A stretch of 64,000 bases of DNA, from contig NZ_JACIJE010000009.1 in assembly GCF_014199195.1 (NCBI RefSeq), forward strand, positions 1-64,000, in the 5' to 3' direction. Position numbers and translations under genes: made by a program. A model generated the notes under the pieces. That model was not told where the DNA came from and ran no database searches. It saw only the letters and a list, made by a program, of their open reading frames with translations. Below are positions 1 through 8,553 of this stretch, piece by piece. The number at the start of each line of letters is the position of its first letter. Within the stretch, counting starts at the first letter, position 1. The stretch is from Neoroseomonas alkaliterrae (GTDB taxonomy: Bacteria > Pseudomonadota > Alphaproteobacteria > Acetobacterales > Acetobacteraceae).

Positions 1-1
1 A

Positions 2-343
2 GAGACCCCAAACCATGTGCGGCGACCCTCTCCCAGCGACCGCCGCGCCACCCTAGCCAAAGAGGGCGCACCGGCAGGGACACCAGTTACAAGCCTCAAC
101 TATCCTATCAGCTTCGGCTTCCCGGGCGACATCCTGAATCCGGTGCTGTCCGGCACGTTCCGCTCGGTGGTCTTCATCGGCGGGAGCACCGGCTTCCCCA
201 ACTCCATGTATTTCGACAATTTCGTCGTGACCTTCACGCCCGGGACCGCGGTGCCGGCGCCGGGCGCGCTCCTGCTGATGGGCGTCGGCCTGCTGGGGCT
301 CGGCCTCGTCCGACGGGGCTCCGCTGCGCCAGCGCGCGCCTGA
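2..343 (+). CDS. PEP-CTERM (VPxPA type) protein, C-terminal part
   Basis: The reading frame is open to the left edge of the window, so the gene probably begins outside it; a GTG at 17 exists but has no reason to be the true start. The C-terminus has the sorting signal of exosortase substrates: a VPAPGA motif, a Leu/Gly-rich membrane helix and a final Arg pair (GLVRRG). Such proteins are exported, cleaved by an exosortase and released or anchored at the surface, often with exopolysaccharide. The stretch before the signal looks like a beta-rich secreted domain (SFGFPGD, MYFDNFVVTF). The first ~25 codons read poorly as protein, so the coding part may begin further in or a frameshift may lie near the edge. 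Two further PEP-CTERM genes lie in the window. Confidence 0.6.
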   Translation, partial: ETPNHVRRPSPSDRRATLAKEGAPAGTPVTSLNYPISFGFPGDILNPVLSGTFRSVVFIGGSTGFPNSMYFDNFVVTFTPGTAVPAPGALLLMGVGLLGLGLVRRGSAAPARA

Positions 344-451
344 GGCGCGACCGGCCCGCCGCCCGGGCCGCGCGGCGGCGGGCCGAATGTTGACCTCGCG
401 CCCTGTGCTTGCTGCCATCCGGTTCCGTCACCGTGAACCGGAGGAACCGCC

Positions 452-1519
452 ATGCGAGCCTGGGCCGTCGTCGAAACCGGCAAGCCGCTTCAGGAACTCG
501 AACTCCCGACGCCCGAGCCGACCGGCAAGCAGGTGCTGCTCGAGGTCACCCATGCCGGCGTCTGCCATTCCGACCTGCACATCTGGGAAGGCGAGTACGA
601 CCTCGGCAGCCGCGGCAAGATGCGCCTGCAGGACCGCGGCGTGACGCTGCCGCTCGCCATGGGCCACGAGATCGTCGGCAAGGTGGTGAAATGGGGGCCG
701 GAGGCGAACGGCGCCGGGCTCAAGGTCGGCGACCACATGATCGTCTTCCCCTGGGTCGGCTGCGGCACCTGCGAGAAGTGCCGCGCCGACGAGGACAACA
801 TGTGCCTCACCCCGCGCAGCCTCGGCGTCTACCAGAATGGCGGCTACGCGACGCATGTGCTGGCGCCCGAGCCGCGGCACCTGGTGCCGGTCGGCAGCCT
901 CGACCCCTCGCTCGCCGCCACCTATGCCTGCTCGGGCATCACCGTCTTCAGCGCCATCAACAAGGTGATGCCCATGGCGCCGGACGACCCGATCGTGCTG
1001 GTCGGCGCGGGCGGCCTCGGGCTGAACGCCATCGCGGTGCTCAAGGCCAAGGGGCACCGGCGCATCCTGGTGGTGGACGTGGCGCAGGCGAAGCTCGATG
1101 CCGCCCGGGCCGAGGGGGCGACCGACACCGTGCTCGCCGATGGCCCCGACACGGCGAAGAAGATCATCGCCGCGGCGGGTGGGCCGGTCGGGGCCATCGT
1201 GGACCTCGTGAACGGCACCGACACCTCGCGCTTCAGCTTCGATGCGCTGCGCAAGGGCGGCAAGCTGATCCAGGTCGGCCTGTTCGGCGGGGAGATGAAC
1301 ATCCCGCTGCCGCTGGTGCCGATCCGCGCGCTGACGATCCAGGGCTCCTATGTCGGCAACGTCAAGGATCTGCGCGAACTCGTGGCCATCGCACAATCCG
1401 GCCGGCTGCCGGCCATCCCGATCACCAACATGCCGCTGAACCAGGCCGATGCCGCGCTGAACCGGCTGAAGGACGGCAAGGTGGTCGGCCGCATCGTGCT
1501 GACGGCCCAGGCGGCGTGA
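452..1519 (+). CDS. Zinc-dependent alcohol dehydrogenase (MDR family)
   Basis: A 355-residue medium-chain dehydrogenase/reductase that oxidises an alcohol or reduces an aldehyde with NAD(P); substrate not predictable. The catalytic zinc ligands are visible: Cys38 (GVCHSD), His71-Glu72 (GHE) and Cys160 in the position usually held by Cys or Asp. The structural zinc lobe is complete, with Cys104, Cys107, Cys110 and Cys118. The nucleotide-binding turn GAGGLG lies at 185-190. Length is normal for the family and the ATG start gives the expected short first strand (MRAWAVVE). It stands alone, 109 bp after the PEP-CTERM gene, and converges on the cupin gene with a hairpin between them. Confidence 0.9.
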   Translation: MRAWAVVETGKPLQELELPTPEPTGKQVLLEVTHAGVCHSDLHIWEGEYDLGSRGKMRLQDRGVTLPLAMGHEIVGKVVKWGPEANGAGLKVGDHMIVFPWVGCGTCEKCRADEDNMCLTPRSLGVYQNGGYATHVLAPEPRHLVPVGSLDPSLAATYACSGITVFSAINKVMPMAPDDPIVLVGAGGLGLNAIAVLKAKGHRRILVVDVAQAKLDAARAEGATDTVLADGPDTAKKIIAAAGGPVGAIVDLVNGTDTSRFSFDALRKGGKLIQVGLFGGEMNIPLPLVPIRALTIQGSYVGNVKDLRELVAIAQSGRLPAIPITNMPLNQADAALNRLKDGKVVGRIVLTAQAA

Positions 1520-1524
1520 TGCCG

Positions 1525-1546
1525 GGGCGGGGCATGGGCCCCGCCC
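1525..1546 (+). terminator. Hairpin after the alcohol dehydrogenase gene
   Basis: Perfect 9-bp inverted repeat (gggcggggc / gccccgccc) with a 4-nt loop, 5 bp after the stop codon and between two convergent genes. There is no clear U-run, so it may be a weak or Rho-assisted terminator serving either strand. Confidence 0.45.
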
Positions 1547-1583
1547 TCGTTGCTGCGGGGCCTCGCGCGCGCGGTGCCGCGCG

Positions 1584-2084
1584 TCAGCGCACCGGGTAGG
1601 GGGCGCCCGTCACAGGGTCGCGCCCCGGGTCCGGCGTGGCGGCGATGGCGCGCAAGGCGCGCTGGCGTTCCTCCGGCGCGCCGTGCAACTGGTCCGGCGG
1701 GGCCGAACCCTCGGGGTAGGCACCGACCACCAGCAGCCCTTCGGCCCCGAGGTTGCGATGGCCTGTTCCGGCGGGCAGCACGACCACGTCCCCCGCGGCG
1801 AGGTCGAGCTGCACGCCGCCCTCGCCGCCGAGCTGCACGCGCACATGGCCCGAGACCACGGCCAGCGCCTCATGCGCGTTGGAATGGTAGTGGTGCCAGC
1901 CATGGATGCCGTTCCGCCAGGCCGGCCGCCAGCCATGGGCGCGGAACAGGGCCTCCGCCCCCTCTGCGTCGCCGACCGCAAGGGCGGCGCGGTGCAGCAG
2001 CACGGGCAGGCGCGGATTGTTCGGGATGGCGCCGCCGTCGGGGAGAAACAGAAGCTCCGCGCCGTCCTTCCTGTGCTCGTGCAT
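1584..2084 (-). CDS. YjlB-family cupin protein
   Basis: A 166-residue single-domain cupin. The start ATG at 2084 is preceded by a strong AAGGAAGG ribosome site, which rules out the longer open frame upstream. Cupin motif 1 is seen around residues 64-72 (HHYHSNAHE) and motif 2 around 98-109 (GDVVVLPAGTGH), giving His65, His67, Glu72 and His109 as likely metal ligands. The N-terminal pattern with PNNPRLPVLL and HGW..NGI is typical of the YjlB family, whose reaction is not known. It is divergent from the thiol dioxygenase gene 66 bp away, another cupin-fold protein. Family membership is firm; no substrate is proposed. Confidence 0.85.
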   Translation of the reverse strand: MHEHRKDGAELLFLPDGGAIPNNPRLPVLLHRAALAVGDAEGAEALFRAHGWRPAWRNGIHGWHHYHSNAHEALAVVSGHVRVQLGGEGGVQLDLAAGDVVVLPAGTGHRNLGAEGLLVVGAYPEGSAPPDQLHGAPEERQRALRAIAATPDPGRDPVTGAPYPVR

Positions 2085-2150
2085 CGCCTGCCTTCCTTGC
2101 CGGTGGAAAACGCCTTCCCCATGATGGCGATGAAGGGAAGGACCGCCACC

Positions 2151-2741
2151 ATGACCGACATCAAGCCGCTGCGCGATTTCATCCGCGACATGACGCGCCT
2201 CGCCGACGAGGGGGCGGGCGAGCAGCGCTTCCTGACCGAAGGTGCCGCGCTGCTGCGCCGCCTGATCGCGACCGACGACTGGCTGCCCGAGGATTGCGCG
2301 GTGCCCGGGCCGCGCTATCGCCAGTACCTCCTGCATTGCGACCCGCTCGAACGCTTCTCCGTCGTCTCCTTCGTCTGGGGGCCGGGGCAGCGGACGCCGG
2401 TGCACAACCACACCGTCTGGGGCCTTGTCGGCATGCTGCGCGGGGAGGAGATCTCGACCGAGATGAAGCCCGGCGCGCCGATGACGCCGGGGCAGGTGGA
2501 CCGGCTGCGCGCCGGCGAGGTCGTCGCGGTCAGCGCCGACACCTACGACATCCATGTGGTCGAGAATGCGCTGCCCGACCGCGCCTCGATCAGCATCCAT
2601 GTCTATGGCGGCAACATCGGCGCCATCGCCCGCAGCGTCTTCGACCCCGAAACCGGCGCGCAGAAGCGCTTCGTCTCCGGCTATGACAACGCCGCGGTGC
2701 CGAACCTCTGGGACCGCAGCCGGGAAATGGCGGCGGCCTGA
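2151..2741 (+). CDS. Cysteine dioxygenase-type thiol dioxygenase
   Basis: A 196-residue cupin-fold non-haem iron enzyme of the cysteine dioxygenase family, which adds O2 to a thiol to make a sulfinic acid. The iron ligands are in the VHNHTVWG motif (two His) and a third His in SIHVYGG. The position of the mammalian Cys that cross-links to Tyr does not hold Cys (HNHTVWGLVG), as is usual for bacterial members, so 3-mercaptopropionate or a related thiol is as likely a substrate as cysteine. The ATG at 2151 follows GAAGGGAAGG and gives a family-typical N-terminus; the open frame upstream is non-coding. A strong hairpin follows the stop. Confidence 0.85.
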   Translation: MTDIKPLRDFIRDMTRLADEGAGEQRFLTEGAALLRRLIATDDWLPEDCAVPGPRYRQYLLHCDPLERFSVVSFVWGPGQRTPVHNHTVWGLVGMLRGEEISTEMKPGAPMTPGQVDRLRAGEVVAVSADTYDIHVVENALPDRASISIHVYGGNIGAIARSVFDPETGAQKRFVSGYDNAAVPNLWDRSREMAAA

Positions 2742-2748
2742 AACGCGA

Positions 2749-2776
2749 AAGGGCCGCCCCGGGGCGGGCGGCCCTT
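2749..2776. terminator. Bidirectional terminator between convergent genes
   Basis: Perfect 11-bp stem (aagggccgccc / gggcggccctt) with a 6-nt loop, 8 bp after the thiol dioxygenase stop. On the minus strand the stem runs into a T-rich tail, so it can also terminate the CHAP gene coming from the other side. Confidence 0.7.
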
Positions 2777-2798
2777 CGATCCCCAGCTGTGCGGCGCC

Positions 2799-3593
2799 TC
2801 AGCGCCCGCGCGGGGCCGGCGCCTGCGCCACTTCCTCGAGGCCGCGCGCCGAGGCCCGCGCCACGCCGCCGCGCGGCGAGGTGCCGGCGAACATCCCGCC
2901 GCCGCTCGTGTCGGGCCGGTTGTGGATGAAGCCGTAGACCGGATAGACGCGGCCGTAGTTCTCGGCGCTGTGGCCGACCTGCACGCGCACCTGCGTCCAG
3001 TCGTTGTTGGGCGAGACGTCGATCACCGAGACGCCGCGCATGATGCTGCCGCGCCGGATGCCCGGCCCGCCCCAGTTGGCGTGGTGGACCAGAACCTCGC
3101 GCGGGCCGACCACGCGCTCGACCACAGCGACATGCCCGGACCGCATCCCGCCGGAACCCGGGAAGGCCATCACGGAGCCGACCTCGGGCCGGTTGCCGCG
3201 GGCATAGAGGCCGGCGGCGTTGTGCCACCAGTCGCGGCCATTGCCGCTGATCGCCATGCCGGTGGCCTGGCGCGCGTAGGGGACGCAGGAAATCCCGCCG
3301 CCACCGGACTGCGCCACGCGGCCGCCGCCGCGCCGCGCCGTCGCCGATGTCTGGCGCTGCGCGGCCGTGCCTCGCGCCGCAGTCTGGTTGCGCTGAGCAT
3401 TCCGTTGCACGGTCTGGTTGCGTTGCGCGGCGCTGCGCTGGGTCGCATTGGCGGGTTGGCGGGCCGGGGCGGCTGTCCGCGCCGCCGGCTTCGACTCCCG
3501 CGCGCCCGGCTGGCGCGCCTGCGCATCGGATGCCGTGATGCCCAAACCCCCGGCCAGAATCACGGCCGCGACAACCGCGCTGAGTGCCTTCAT
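2799..3593 (-). CDS. Secreted CHAP-domain amidase/peptidase
   Basis: A 264-residue exported protein. Residues 1-26 are a signal peptide ending in an AQA-type cleavage site, which fixes the ATG at 3593. Residues ~30-100 are a low-complexity linker rich in Gln, Arg, Ala and Thr with repeated QRNQT/QRNAQ units. A CHAP domain follows, with catalytic Cys103 (ISCVPYAR), His154 (SGHVAVVE) and Asn173 (HHANWGG). CHAP enzymes cut amide bonds in peptidoglycan or in glutathionyl-type substrates; the signal peptide and basic linker favour a cell-wall role. A short Gly/Ala/Arg tail ends the protein. It is a single-gene unit. Confidence 0.85.
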   Translation of the reverse strand: MKALSAVVAAVILAGGLGITASDAQARQPGARESKPAARTAAPARQPANATQRSAAQRNQTVQRNAQRNQTAARGTAAQRQTSATARRGGGRVAQSGGGGISCVPYARQATGMAISGNGRDWWHNAAGLYARGNRPEVGSVMAFPGSGGMRSGHVAVVERVVGPREVLVHHANWGGPGIRRGSIMRGVSVIDVSPNNDWTQVRVQVGHSAENYGRVYPVYGFIHNRPDTSGGGMFAGTSPRGGVARASARGLEEVAQAPAPRGR

Positions 3594-3815
3594 GTGCCCC
3601 CGTGCCCCCTGGAAGCCTGTGACGAGGCTCACACCTCGCTCTTCACGAACCGGGTAGCGAAGCCTCGCGGCGGCTGACAACCCGCTCCGCTGTTACATGG
3701 CGAAATCCGCTGTGATTCGTCGTGGAGGCCACAACCGAAGGGTGCGGAACAGGACAACCATCCTTGCATTGGGGCGAGAATGGGGCGCGACCACAGTGTT
3801 GCGGCCGAAAAGCAA

Positions 3816-3845
3816 CAGCGCCCGGCCGAAACCGGCCGGGCGCTG
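3816..3845 (-). terminator. Rho-independent terminator of the RidA gene
   Basis: Perfect 12-bp stem (cagcgcccggcc / ggccgggcgctg) around a 6-nt loop. Read on the minus strand it is followed by TTGCTTTTC, and it lies 51 bp past the RidA stop. The rest of 3594-3896 holds no gene that I can support. Confidence 0.8.
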
Positions 3846-3896
3846 CGCCAAGAGTCGCTGATTATTTTCCTGCCCGGCAGCGCCGGGAAGGCCCAC

Positions 3897-4247
3897 TCAG
3901 CGGCAGGCGGTGACCATGATCTCCACCAGGTGGCGCGGGTCGGCCATGTTGGCCTCCACGCAGGCGCGCGCCGGGGCCATGCCGGCCGGCAACCAGGCGG
4001 TCCAGAGCTCGTTCATCGCGCCGCGGTCGCGGATGTCCTTGAGCCAGATCTGGGCGGAGAGCAGCCGCGTCTTGTCGGTGCCGTTGGCCTCCAGCGCCGC
4101 GTCGATCTTCGCCAGCACCTCGGCGGTCTGGCCCTTGACGTCCTTCGAGAGGTCGTCGGCGGTCATGCCCGCGAGGAAGACGAAGTTGTGGTACTCGACG
4201 GAGCTCGAGAGGATCTGGTTGGTCCCCTGGCGGGTGATCTTGCTCAT
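3897..4247 (-). CDS. RidA family (YjgF/YER057c/UK114) protein
   Basis: A 116-residue member of the RidA family, trimeric proteins that hydrolyse reactive enamine/imine intermediates released by PLP enzymes. The key Arg is at position 94 (PARACVEA) and a Glu at 109 (LVEIMVTA), corresponding to the Arg/Glu pair of active RidA proteins. The start is supported by AAAGGAAC 8 bases upstream. It is more distant from archetypal RidA than a true orthologue would be (N-terminus SKITRQGTNQILSSSVEY), so the exact subfamily is uncertain. Monocistronic, with a clear terminator. Confidence 0.85.
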   Translation of the reverse strand: MSKITRQGTNQILSSSVEYHNFVFLAGMTADDLSKDVKGQTAEVLAKIDAALEANGTDKTRLLSAQIWLKDIRDRGAMNELWTAWLPAGMAPARACVEANMADPRHLVEIMVTACR

Positions 4248-4559
4248 GCCGGCCGTTCCTTTGCGATCCCGCGCCCGTGGCGCGCTGCGATGGTGCCGCG
4301 CCTCCGCCGCGCGGCAACCGCGCGCCTGCCGCGCGCCGCATCGCCGCGCACCGGGCGCGCGGCGGTTCTAGAGGAGAACGGCACTCTCCTCAAACCGGGC
4401 CGCGTGGAAGGGAAGCGGCGCCGGCAGCCGGCGCGGCATCGCGGGGCGCCGCGCGCCGCTGCGCCCGCGGGCATGGCGCGCGGGCCTGGTGGGGCGGCCG
4501 CGCGCGGAATCACATCCTGCGACCCTGCGGACAAAGGCCGATCCTCTGTCCGCCGGGTA
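4248..4559. other. Gene-free stretch, very G+C-rich
   Basis: About 310 bp upstream of RidA and downstream of the oxidoreductase gene. Composition is extreme, mostly gcg/cgc runs. Its only open frames lack a ribosome site and have Arg/Ala-biased shadow composition. A perfect 7-bp inverted repeat (gaggaga / tctcctc) lies at 4371-4391. Otherwise I see nothing in it. Confidence 0.6.
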
Positions 4560-5537
4560 TCAGGCGACGCGATAGGTGCTGCCCGAGGCCGCCGCGCCGA
4601 TCATGGCCTCGAACACCGCGACGCCATGGATCGCCTCCTCCGCCGGCAGCGGATAGGCCGGGCCGCCGGCCACCGCGCGGGCGAAGGCCGCGAGTTCCGC
4701 GCGCTCGATGTCCGTCCTCGGATAGTCGCGCACCCAGCCCTCGCCCTCGCGCGGTGCGAAGGCGAGGTGCTCATGGCCGTGCAGCTCGGCGATGCCGTCT
4801 GTGCCGAACAGCGCCACGCGCCAGTAGCGCGGGGCGACGGCGAGGGTCGCGAAGGTCGCGGTGGCGCCGCTCTCGAAGCGCATCAGCGCCGCGGTGGTGT
4901 CGTCGAGCCCGTTCGTGATCACCCGCGCATGCGACTGCACCGTGACTTCCGCGATGCGGCCGGCGAGGTTGATGAACATGTCCACCATGTGGATGCCCAT
5001 GCCGCCCATGCCCCCGAGCGGGCTCTCGGCGCGGTCCGCGCGCCACATCCCCGGCGTGTAGGCGAGCGCGCCCGGCCCGCTGAACTGCCCCTCCACATGC
5101 AGCAGCGTGCCGAGGCGCCCATCGGCGAGCATCGCCTTCATCTCCGCCACCGCCGGCAGGAAGCGGCGGTTGTGGCCGAGGGCCATCACCACGCCCGCCT
5201 CCCGGCAGGCGGCGACCGCGGCCTCGGCGCTCGCCTTGCTCAGCGTGAAGGGCTTCTCGACGAAGACATGCTTGCCCGCGCGCGCCGCGGCGATCACCTG
5301 CGCGGCATGCATCCCGTGCGGGGAGGCGATGGCGACCGCCTTGACCGCCGGATCGGCCAGCACGGCCTCGAAATCCGGCAGGATGCGGATGCCCTGGCGC
5401 GCGGCCCATTCGGCGGCGCGCTCGGGCCGCCCGGTGCAGCCCGCGACGAAGCGGATGCCGGCCTCGTTGTTCCCCTGCACGCTGTTGACGAGGGTCTGGC
5501 CCCAGCGGCCCATGCCGATGATGGCGGTGTCGAGCAT
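4560..5537 (-). CDS. Gfo/Idh/MocA family oxidoreductase
   Basis: A 325-residue NAD(P)-dependent dehydrogenase. The Rossmann motif GMGRWG is at 8-13 and the hallmark EKP motif at 94-96 (FVEKPF), with GHNRRF and a GIHMVDMF helix typical of the C-terminal Gfo/Idh domain. These enzymes act on sugars, inositols, sugar nucleotides or amino-sugars; the substrate cannot be told here. AGGAG lies just before the ATG at 5537. It follows the MFS gene by 17 bp on the same strand, so the two probably form an operon in which the transporter brings in or exports the oxidised or reduced compound. Confidence 0.85.
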   Translation of the reverse strand: MLDTAIIGMGRWGQTLVNSVQGNNEAGIRFVAGCTGRPERAAEWAARQGIRILPDFEAVLADPAVKAVAIASPHGMHAAQVIAAARAGKHVFVEKPFTLSKASAEAAVAACREAGVVMALGHNRRFLPAVAEMKAMLADGRLGTLLHVEGQFSGPGALAYTPGMWRADRAESPLGGMGGMGIHMVDMFINLAGRIAEVTVQSHARVITNGLDDTTAALMRFESGATATFATLAVAPRYWRVALFGTDGIAELHGHEHLAFAPREGEGWVRDYPRTDIERAELAAFARAVAGGPAYPLPAEEAIHGVAVFEAMIGAAASGSTYRVA

Positions 5538-5554
5538 TCGAATCTCCTGCAAGG

Positions 5555-6811
5555 TCAGCGGTTGGCGTGCCCGTCCTGCGGCGGGCCTTCCAGCGCCTCG
5601 GCTATGCGCGGCAGGCGCGCGAGGCCCCAGGCCACGGCGAGCAGCGAGAGCGCCACGGCGACGAGGACCGGCCAGCGCAGCCCGAACACCTCCCCCGCCG
5701 CGCCGAGGATGAGCGCGCCGAGCGCCGGGCAGGCCCGCGTGATCAGCCCCCAGAGGCTGAGCACGCGCCCGCGCATGGCCGGATCGGAGGCGCTCTGCGC
5801 CAGCGTCTGCACGCTGATGCCGTGCACCGAGCCCGCCGCGCCCATCAGCGCCGCGCAGAGCACGCCGAAGGCGAACCAGCCCGTCGCCACGAAGCCTGCC
5901 GTGGCGAGCCCGAGCGCGAGCACGCCCAGCACCGCGAGCCGCGTCGTGCCCGCGAGCCGCCCGCGCGCCGCGACGACGAGCCCCGAGACCAGCGCGCCGA
6001 CGCCGAAGGCCGCGGTGAGCAGCGCGAGCGCCTCCGCGCCGAGGCCGAAGACGCGCTCGACGAAGGGCGGCAGGATCTCCTGCACCCCGCGCAGCAGGAT
6101 GGCGGCGACGGCGGCGAAGCCGAGGATCGGCCCGAGGCCGGGATGGCGCGCGGCATAGCGCAGCCCGTCCACCATCTCGCCGAAGAGGCTCGCGGTCGCG
6201 GCATGGCCGCGCCGCTGCGCCTCGTCCACGCGCAGCATCGGCGTGGTCAGCGTGGCGAAGGCATAGGCCAGCGCGTTCACGGCGATGGGCGGCCAGACGC
6301 CGGCGACCGCGATCAGCGGTCCGGCCAGCGCCGGGCCGATGAAGCGCGCGACGTTGAAGGTCAGCGAGTTCAGCGCCACCGCCGCCGGCAGGTCGGCGCG
6401 CGGCACGAGGCCCGGCATGAGCGACTGCCGCGCCGGCTGCGCGAAGGAGGCGGCGATGCCGCCGAGCACCTCGAGCACCAGCAGGATGCCGATCGTCATC
6501 CACCCGGCCGCGACCAGCAGGGCGATGGCGGCCGCGTTCAGCCCGATGGCGGCCTGCGCGAGCATGGTCATGCGCAGCCGGTCGGCCCGGTCCGCGACCG
6601 CCCCGGCGAGCGGGCTGAACACGACGGCCGGGGCGAGGTCGCAGAAGGCCACGACGCCGACCCAGAAGGCGCTGCCCGTCAGTTCCCAGGCGAGCCAGGA
6701 GACCGCGATGCGGTGCATCCAGAGCCCGGTCCAGGCGGTCAGGGAGGCGCCGAAGAAGATCCTCGCATTGCGGTGGGAAAGGGCGCGGCCGAGGGTGGAG
6801 AAGGCAGCCAT
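5555..6811 (-). CDS. MFS transporter (EntS/MFS_3-like)
   Basis: A 418-residue integral membrane protein with about 12 hydrophobic segments. The inter-helix motif GAVADRADRLR between helices 2 and 3 is the major facilitator signature. The opening (FRNARIFF-like, SLTAWTGLWMHRIAVSWLAWELT) resembles the MFS_3 branch that includes the enterobactin exporter EntS. Substrate unknown. First gene of a two-gene operon with the Gfo/Idh oxidoreductase. Its start lies 19 bp after the stop of the lipoprotein gene upstream, so transcription may run through from there. Confidence 0.85.
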   Translation of the reverse strand: MAAFSTLGRALSHRNARIFFGASLTAWTGLWMHRIAVSWLAWELTGSAFWVGVVAFCDLAPAVVFSPLAGAVADRADRLRMTMLAQAAIGLNAAAIALLVAAGWMTIGILLVLEVLGGIAASFAQPARQSLMPGLVPRADLPAAVALNSLTFNVARFIGPALAGPLIAVAGVWPPIAVNALAYAFATLTTPMLRVDEAQRRGHAATASLFGEMVDGLRYAARHPGLGPILGFAAVAAILLRGVQEILPPFVERVFGLGAEALALLTAAFGVGALVSGLVVAARGRLAGTTRLAVLGVLALGLATAGFVATGWFAFGVLCAALMGAAGSVHGISVQTLAQSASDPAMRGRVLSLWGLITRACPALGALILGAAGEVFGLRWPVLVAVALSLLAVAWGLARLPRIAEALEGPPQDGHANR

Positions 6812-6830
6812 CGCGCGGGCTGCGCCGCGC

Positions 6831-7181
6831 TCAGGCCCCGCTCCGGCGCGCCGGCGCGCGGCGGTCCTGCGGGCGCGGGCCCGCCGTGTTGGCGCGGATG
6901 CAGTCGCGGATCAGCTCCTCGCGCAACTGGCGGCGCTGGAAGGCGTCGGACTGCACGCGCAGGGAGGGGATGGTGTTGGTCTGGTCGGTCTGGCCGAGTT
7001 CGCGGTCCAGGCGCGCATCCTGGCCGCGCTCGCGGAAGTTCACGGCGCGCTCGGCCTCGGCCTCGCAGGCGCTGCGCAGCGCGGCCTCGGCGCCGGCCCC
7101 GGGGGCGGGGCGGGGCGCGGGGGCGGGATCGGCGCCGGCGCAGGCGGCGAGCAGGACGATAAGGGGCGCCAGGCGGATCAT
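6831..7181 (-). CDS. Small lipoprotein of unknown function
   Basis: A 116-residue protein with a short signal (MIRLAPLIVLLAAC) and an LAAC lipobox, making Cys14 the predicted lipidated residue. A Pro/Ala-rich linker follows, then a charged helical region with two further Cys (ALRSACEAEAE, ELIRDCIRAN) and a basic tail. I do not recognise a named family. Its ATG overlaps the stop of the preceding gene by 4 bases (ATGA), so the two are co-translated. Confidence 0.75.
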   Translation of the reverse strand: MIRLAPLIVLLAACAGADPAPAPRPAPGAGAEAALRSACEAEAERAVNFRERGQDARLDRELGQTDQTNTIPSLRVQSDAFQRRQLREELIRDCIRANTAGPRPQDRRAPARRSGA

Positions 7182-7672
7182 GGGGATACTCCGGAGGGAA
7201 TCGGGCGCGACAATAGGCGTCTCAGGGCCGTTTCGTCGAACCGCGCGGCCGCGTCCAGGGGCATGGCGGCGGCCGCGCGCAGCAGGGCGGGATCGAGATC
7301 CATGCCCGTGGGCGTGAGGCGGTAGAGCCCCGCGAGCCAGCGCGCGCGCGTCATCACCTCGATGAGGGCGAGCAGGCGCAGGCAGGTGGCGAGGCCCGAG
7401 AGGGTGCCAAGGTCGTGCCCGGCATCCACCGCCTCCGCCCAACAGGCGGCATCCGCGTCGGCGAGCAGGAGTTCCTGCGCCTGCCCGTCCGCCCGGCGGA
7501 ACAGCAGGCGGCGGGGCGGGCCCCAGCGCTCGGCGGTGGCGGCGGCGCGCGCGGCCTCCCAGGCGGCTTCGAGGTCGCGCGGGGCGACCGGGGGCAGGGC
7601 CTCGGGCGGGCAGGGGATGGCGTAGGTCAGCGCCCCGTCCGGGGCGCGCGCGACCCGGATCGGGGTGGGCAT
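7178..7672 (-). CDS. Hypothetical cytoplasmic protein
   Basis: A 164-residue protein without signal or membrane segment, predicted soluble with mixed helices and strands. It starts MPTPIRVARA and ends SGVSP, and is rich in Ala, Leu and Arg with two internal Cys. I do not recognise the family. It is real by context: it overlaps the lipoprotein gene by ATGA on the same strand, and its codons keep the strong G/C third-position bias of neighbours. Confidence 0.65.
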   Translation of the reverse strand: MPTPIRVARAPDGALTYAIPCPPEALPPVAPRDLEAAWEAARAAATAERWGPPRRLLFRRADGQAQELLLADADAACWAEAVDAGHDLGTLSGLATCLRLLALIEVMTRARWLAGLYRLTPTGMDLDPALLRAAAAMPLDAAARFDETALRRLLSRPIPSGVSP

Positions 7673-7741
7673 GGAGCGTTTGTGGCGCGGTGCGGGCGGC
7701 GGCGCCAGTTCCTTCGGCGCGGGGCAGGCCTGCCGAAACGA

Positions 7742-7765
7742 TGACGGCGCCCGGAGGCGCCGTCA
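7742..7765 (-). terminator. Terminator after PEP-CTERM gene
   Basis: Perfect 10-bp stem (tgacggcgcc / ggcgccgtca) with a cgga loop, 52 bp past the PEP-CTERM stop on the minus strand, followed there by ATCGTTTCGG. Confidence 0.6.
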
Positions 7766-7817
7766 GGATTCCTGGCACGGTCTCGTCAGGCGCGCGGCCG
7801 GCGCGCCCCTGAGCGTG

Positions 7818-8483
7818 CTACGCCGCGCGGCGCCGCAGGGCGAGGCCGAGGCCGGCGAGGGCGACGCCGAACAGGGCGAGCGAGGCGGGCACGGGGACGG
7901 GAATGCCCTGGCCGCCCAGGCGCACCTGCTTCACTTCGATGAAGAGTGCGGCGTTGGCTTGCTTCGGATCGGTCGGATCCGGGGCGGTGAAGCTCACCGA
8001 GTTGAAGGCCTCTCCCGTAATGGTGAAGAAGTTCGAACCGTTCCCGAGCGCGAAAGTGTAGGGCCCCAGCCCGCTGTTGGGATCGGCGCTGAAGGTGATC
8101 GACGCCGTCGCGTTGTTGGTGTTCTGGATGTCGATGATCATCTTCGAGAAGGTGGCGCCCGCGGCGGCGAGCGAGACGGTGAGCTGGTTGATGATCTTGT
8201 CGACCGCCTCGAGCGTCGCCTGGCCACCACTGATCACCAGCTGGTCGGTCGTGCTGGAGAAGTTGACGATCGTGCTCTGGCTGGACTGGAGGCAGCCCTG
8301 CACCGTGGAGGCGGGGCCAGTGGTGGTCCCGCTGCAGGGATTGGAGACGACGTTGTCAACGTCGCCGCTGCCGCCGACGATGCCAGTCTGAACGATGAAC
8401 GCAGCCTGCGCCCCGGTCGGCGCGAATGCGCTGCCGAGGGCCAAGGGCGCTGAGAGGAACACCGCCTTCATCCAGTTGGTCAT
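7818..8483 (-). CDS. PEP-CTERM (VPxPA type) secreted protein
   Basis: A 221-residue exported protein. Residues 1-28 form a signal peptide ending AQA. The middle (residues ~29-190) is rich in Asn, Thr, Ser and Gly, low in charge and beta-like, with one Cys pair (NPCSG, QGCLQ). The C-terminus carries the exosortase signal: VPVPAS, a 15-residue Leu/Ala/Gly helix and LRRRAA. This predicts export, exosortase cleavage and surface location. The promoter region has a sigma-54-type -24/-12 site at 8554-8570 and a palindromic 20-bp element at 8654-8673, arranged like those before the second complete PEP-CTERM gene in this window. No other domain is recognised. Confidence 0.88.
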   Translation of the reverse strand: MTNWMKAVFLSAPLALGSAFAPTGAQAAFIVQTGIVGGSGDVDNVVSNPCSGTTTGPASTVQGCLQSSQSTIVNFSSTTDQLVISGGQATLEAVDKIINQLTVSLAAAGATFSKMIIDIQNTNNATASITFSADPNSGLGPYTFALGNGSNFFTITGEAFNSVSFTAPDPTDPKQANAALFIEVKQVRLGGQGIPVPVPASLALFGVALAGLGLALRRRAA

Positions 8484-8553
8484 GTCCGGCTCCTTTACTG
8501 GCCGCTGGCTCGATGGGGGCGAGGCAGTCGGCTGGGGGTTAGCGGATCAAGCG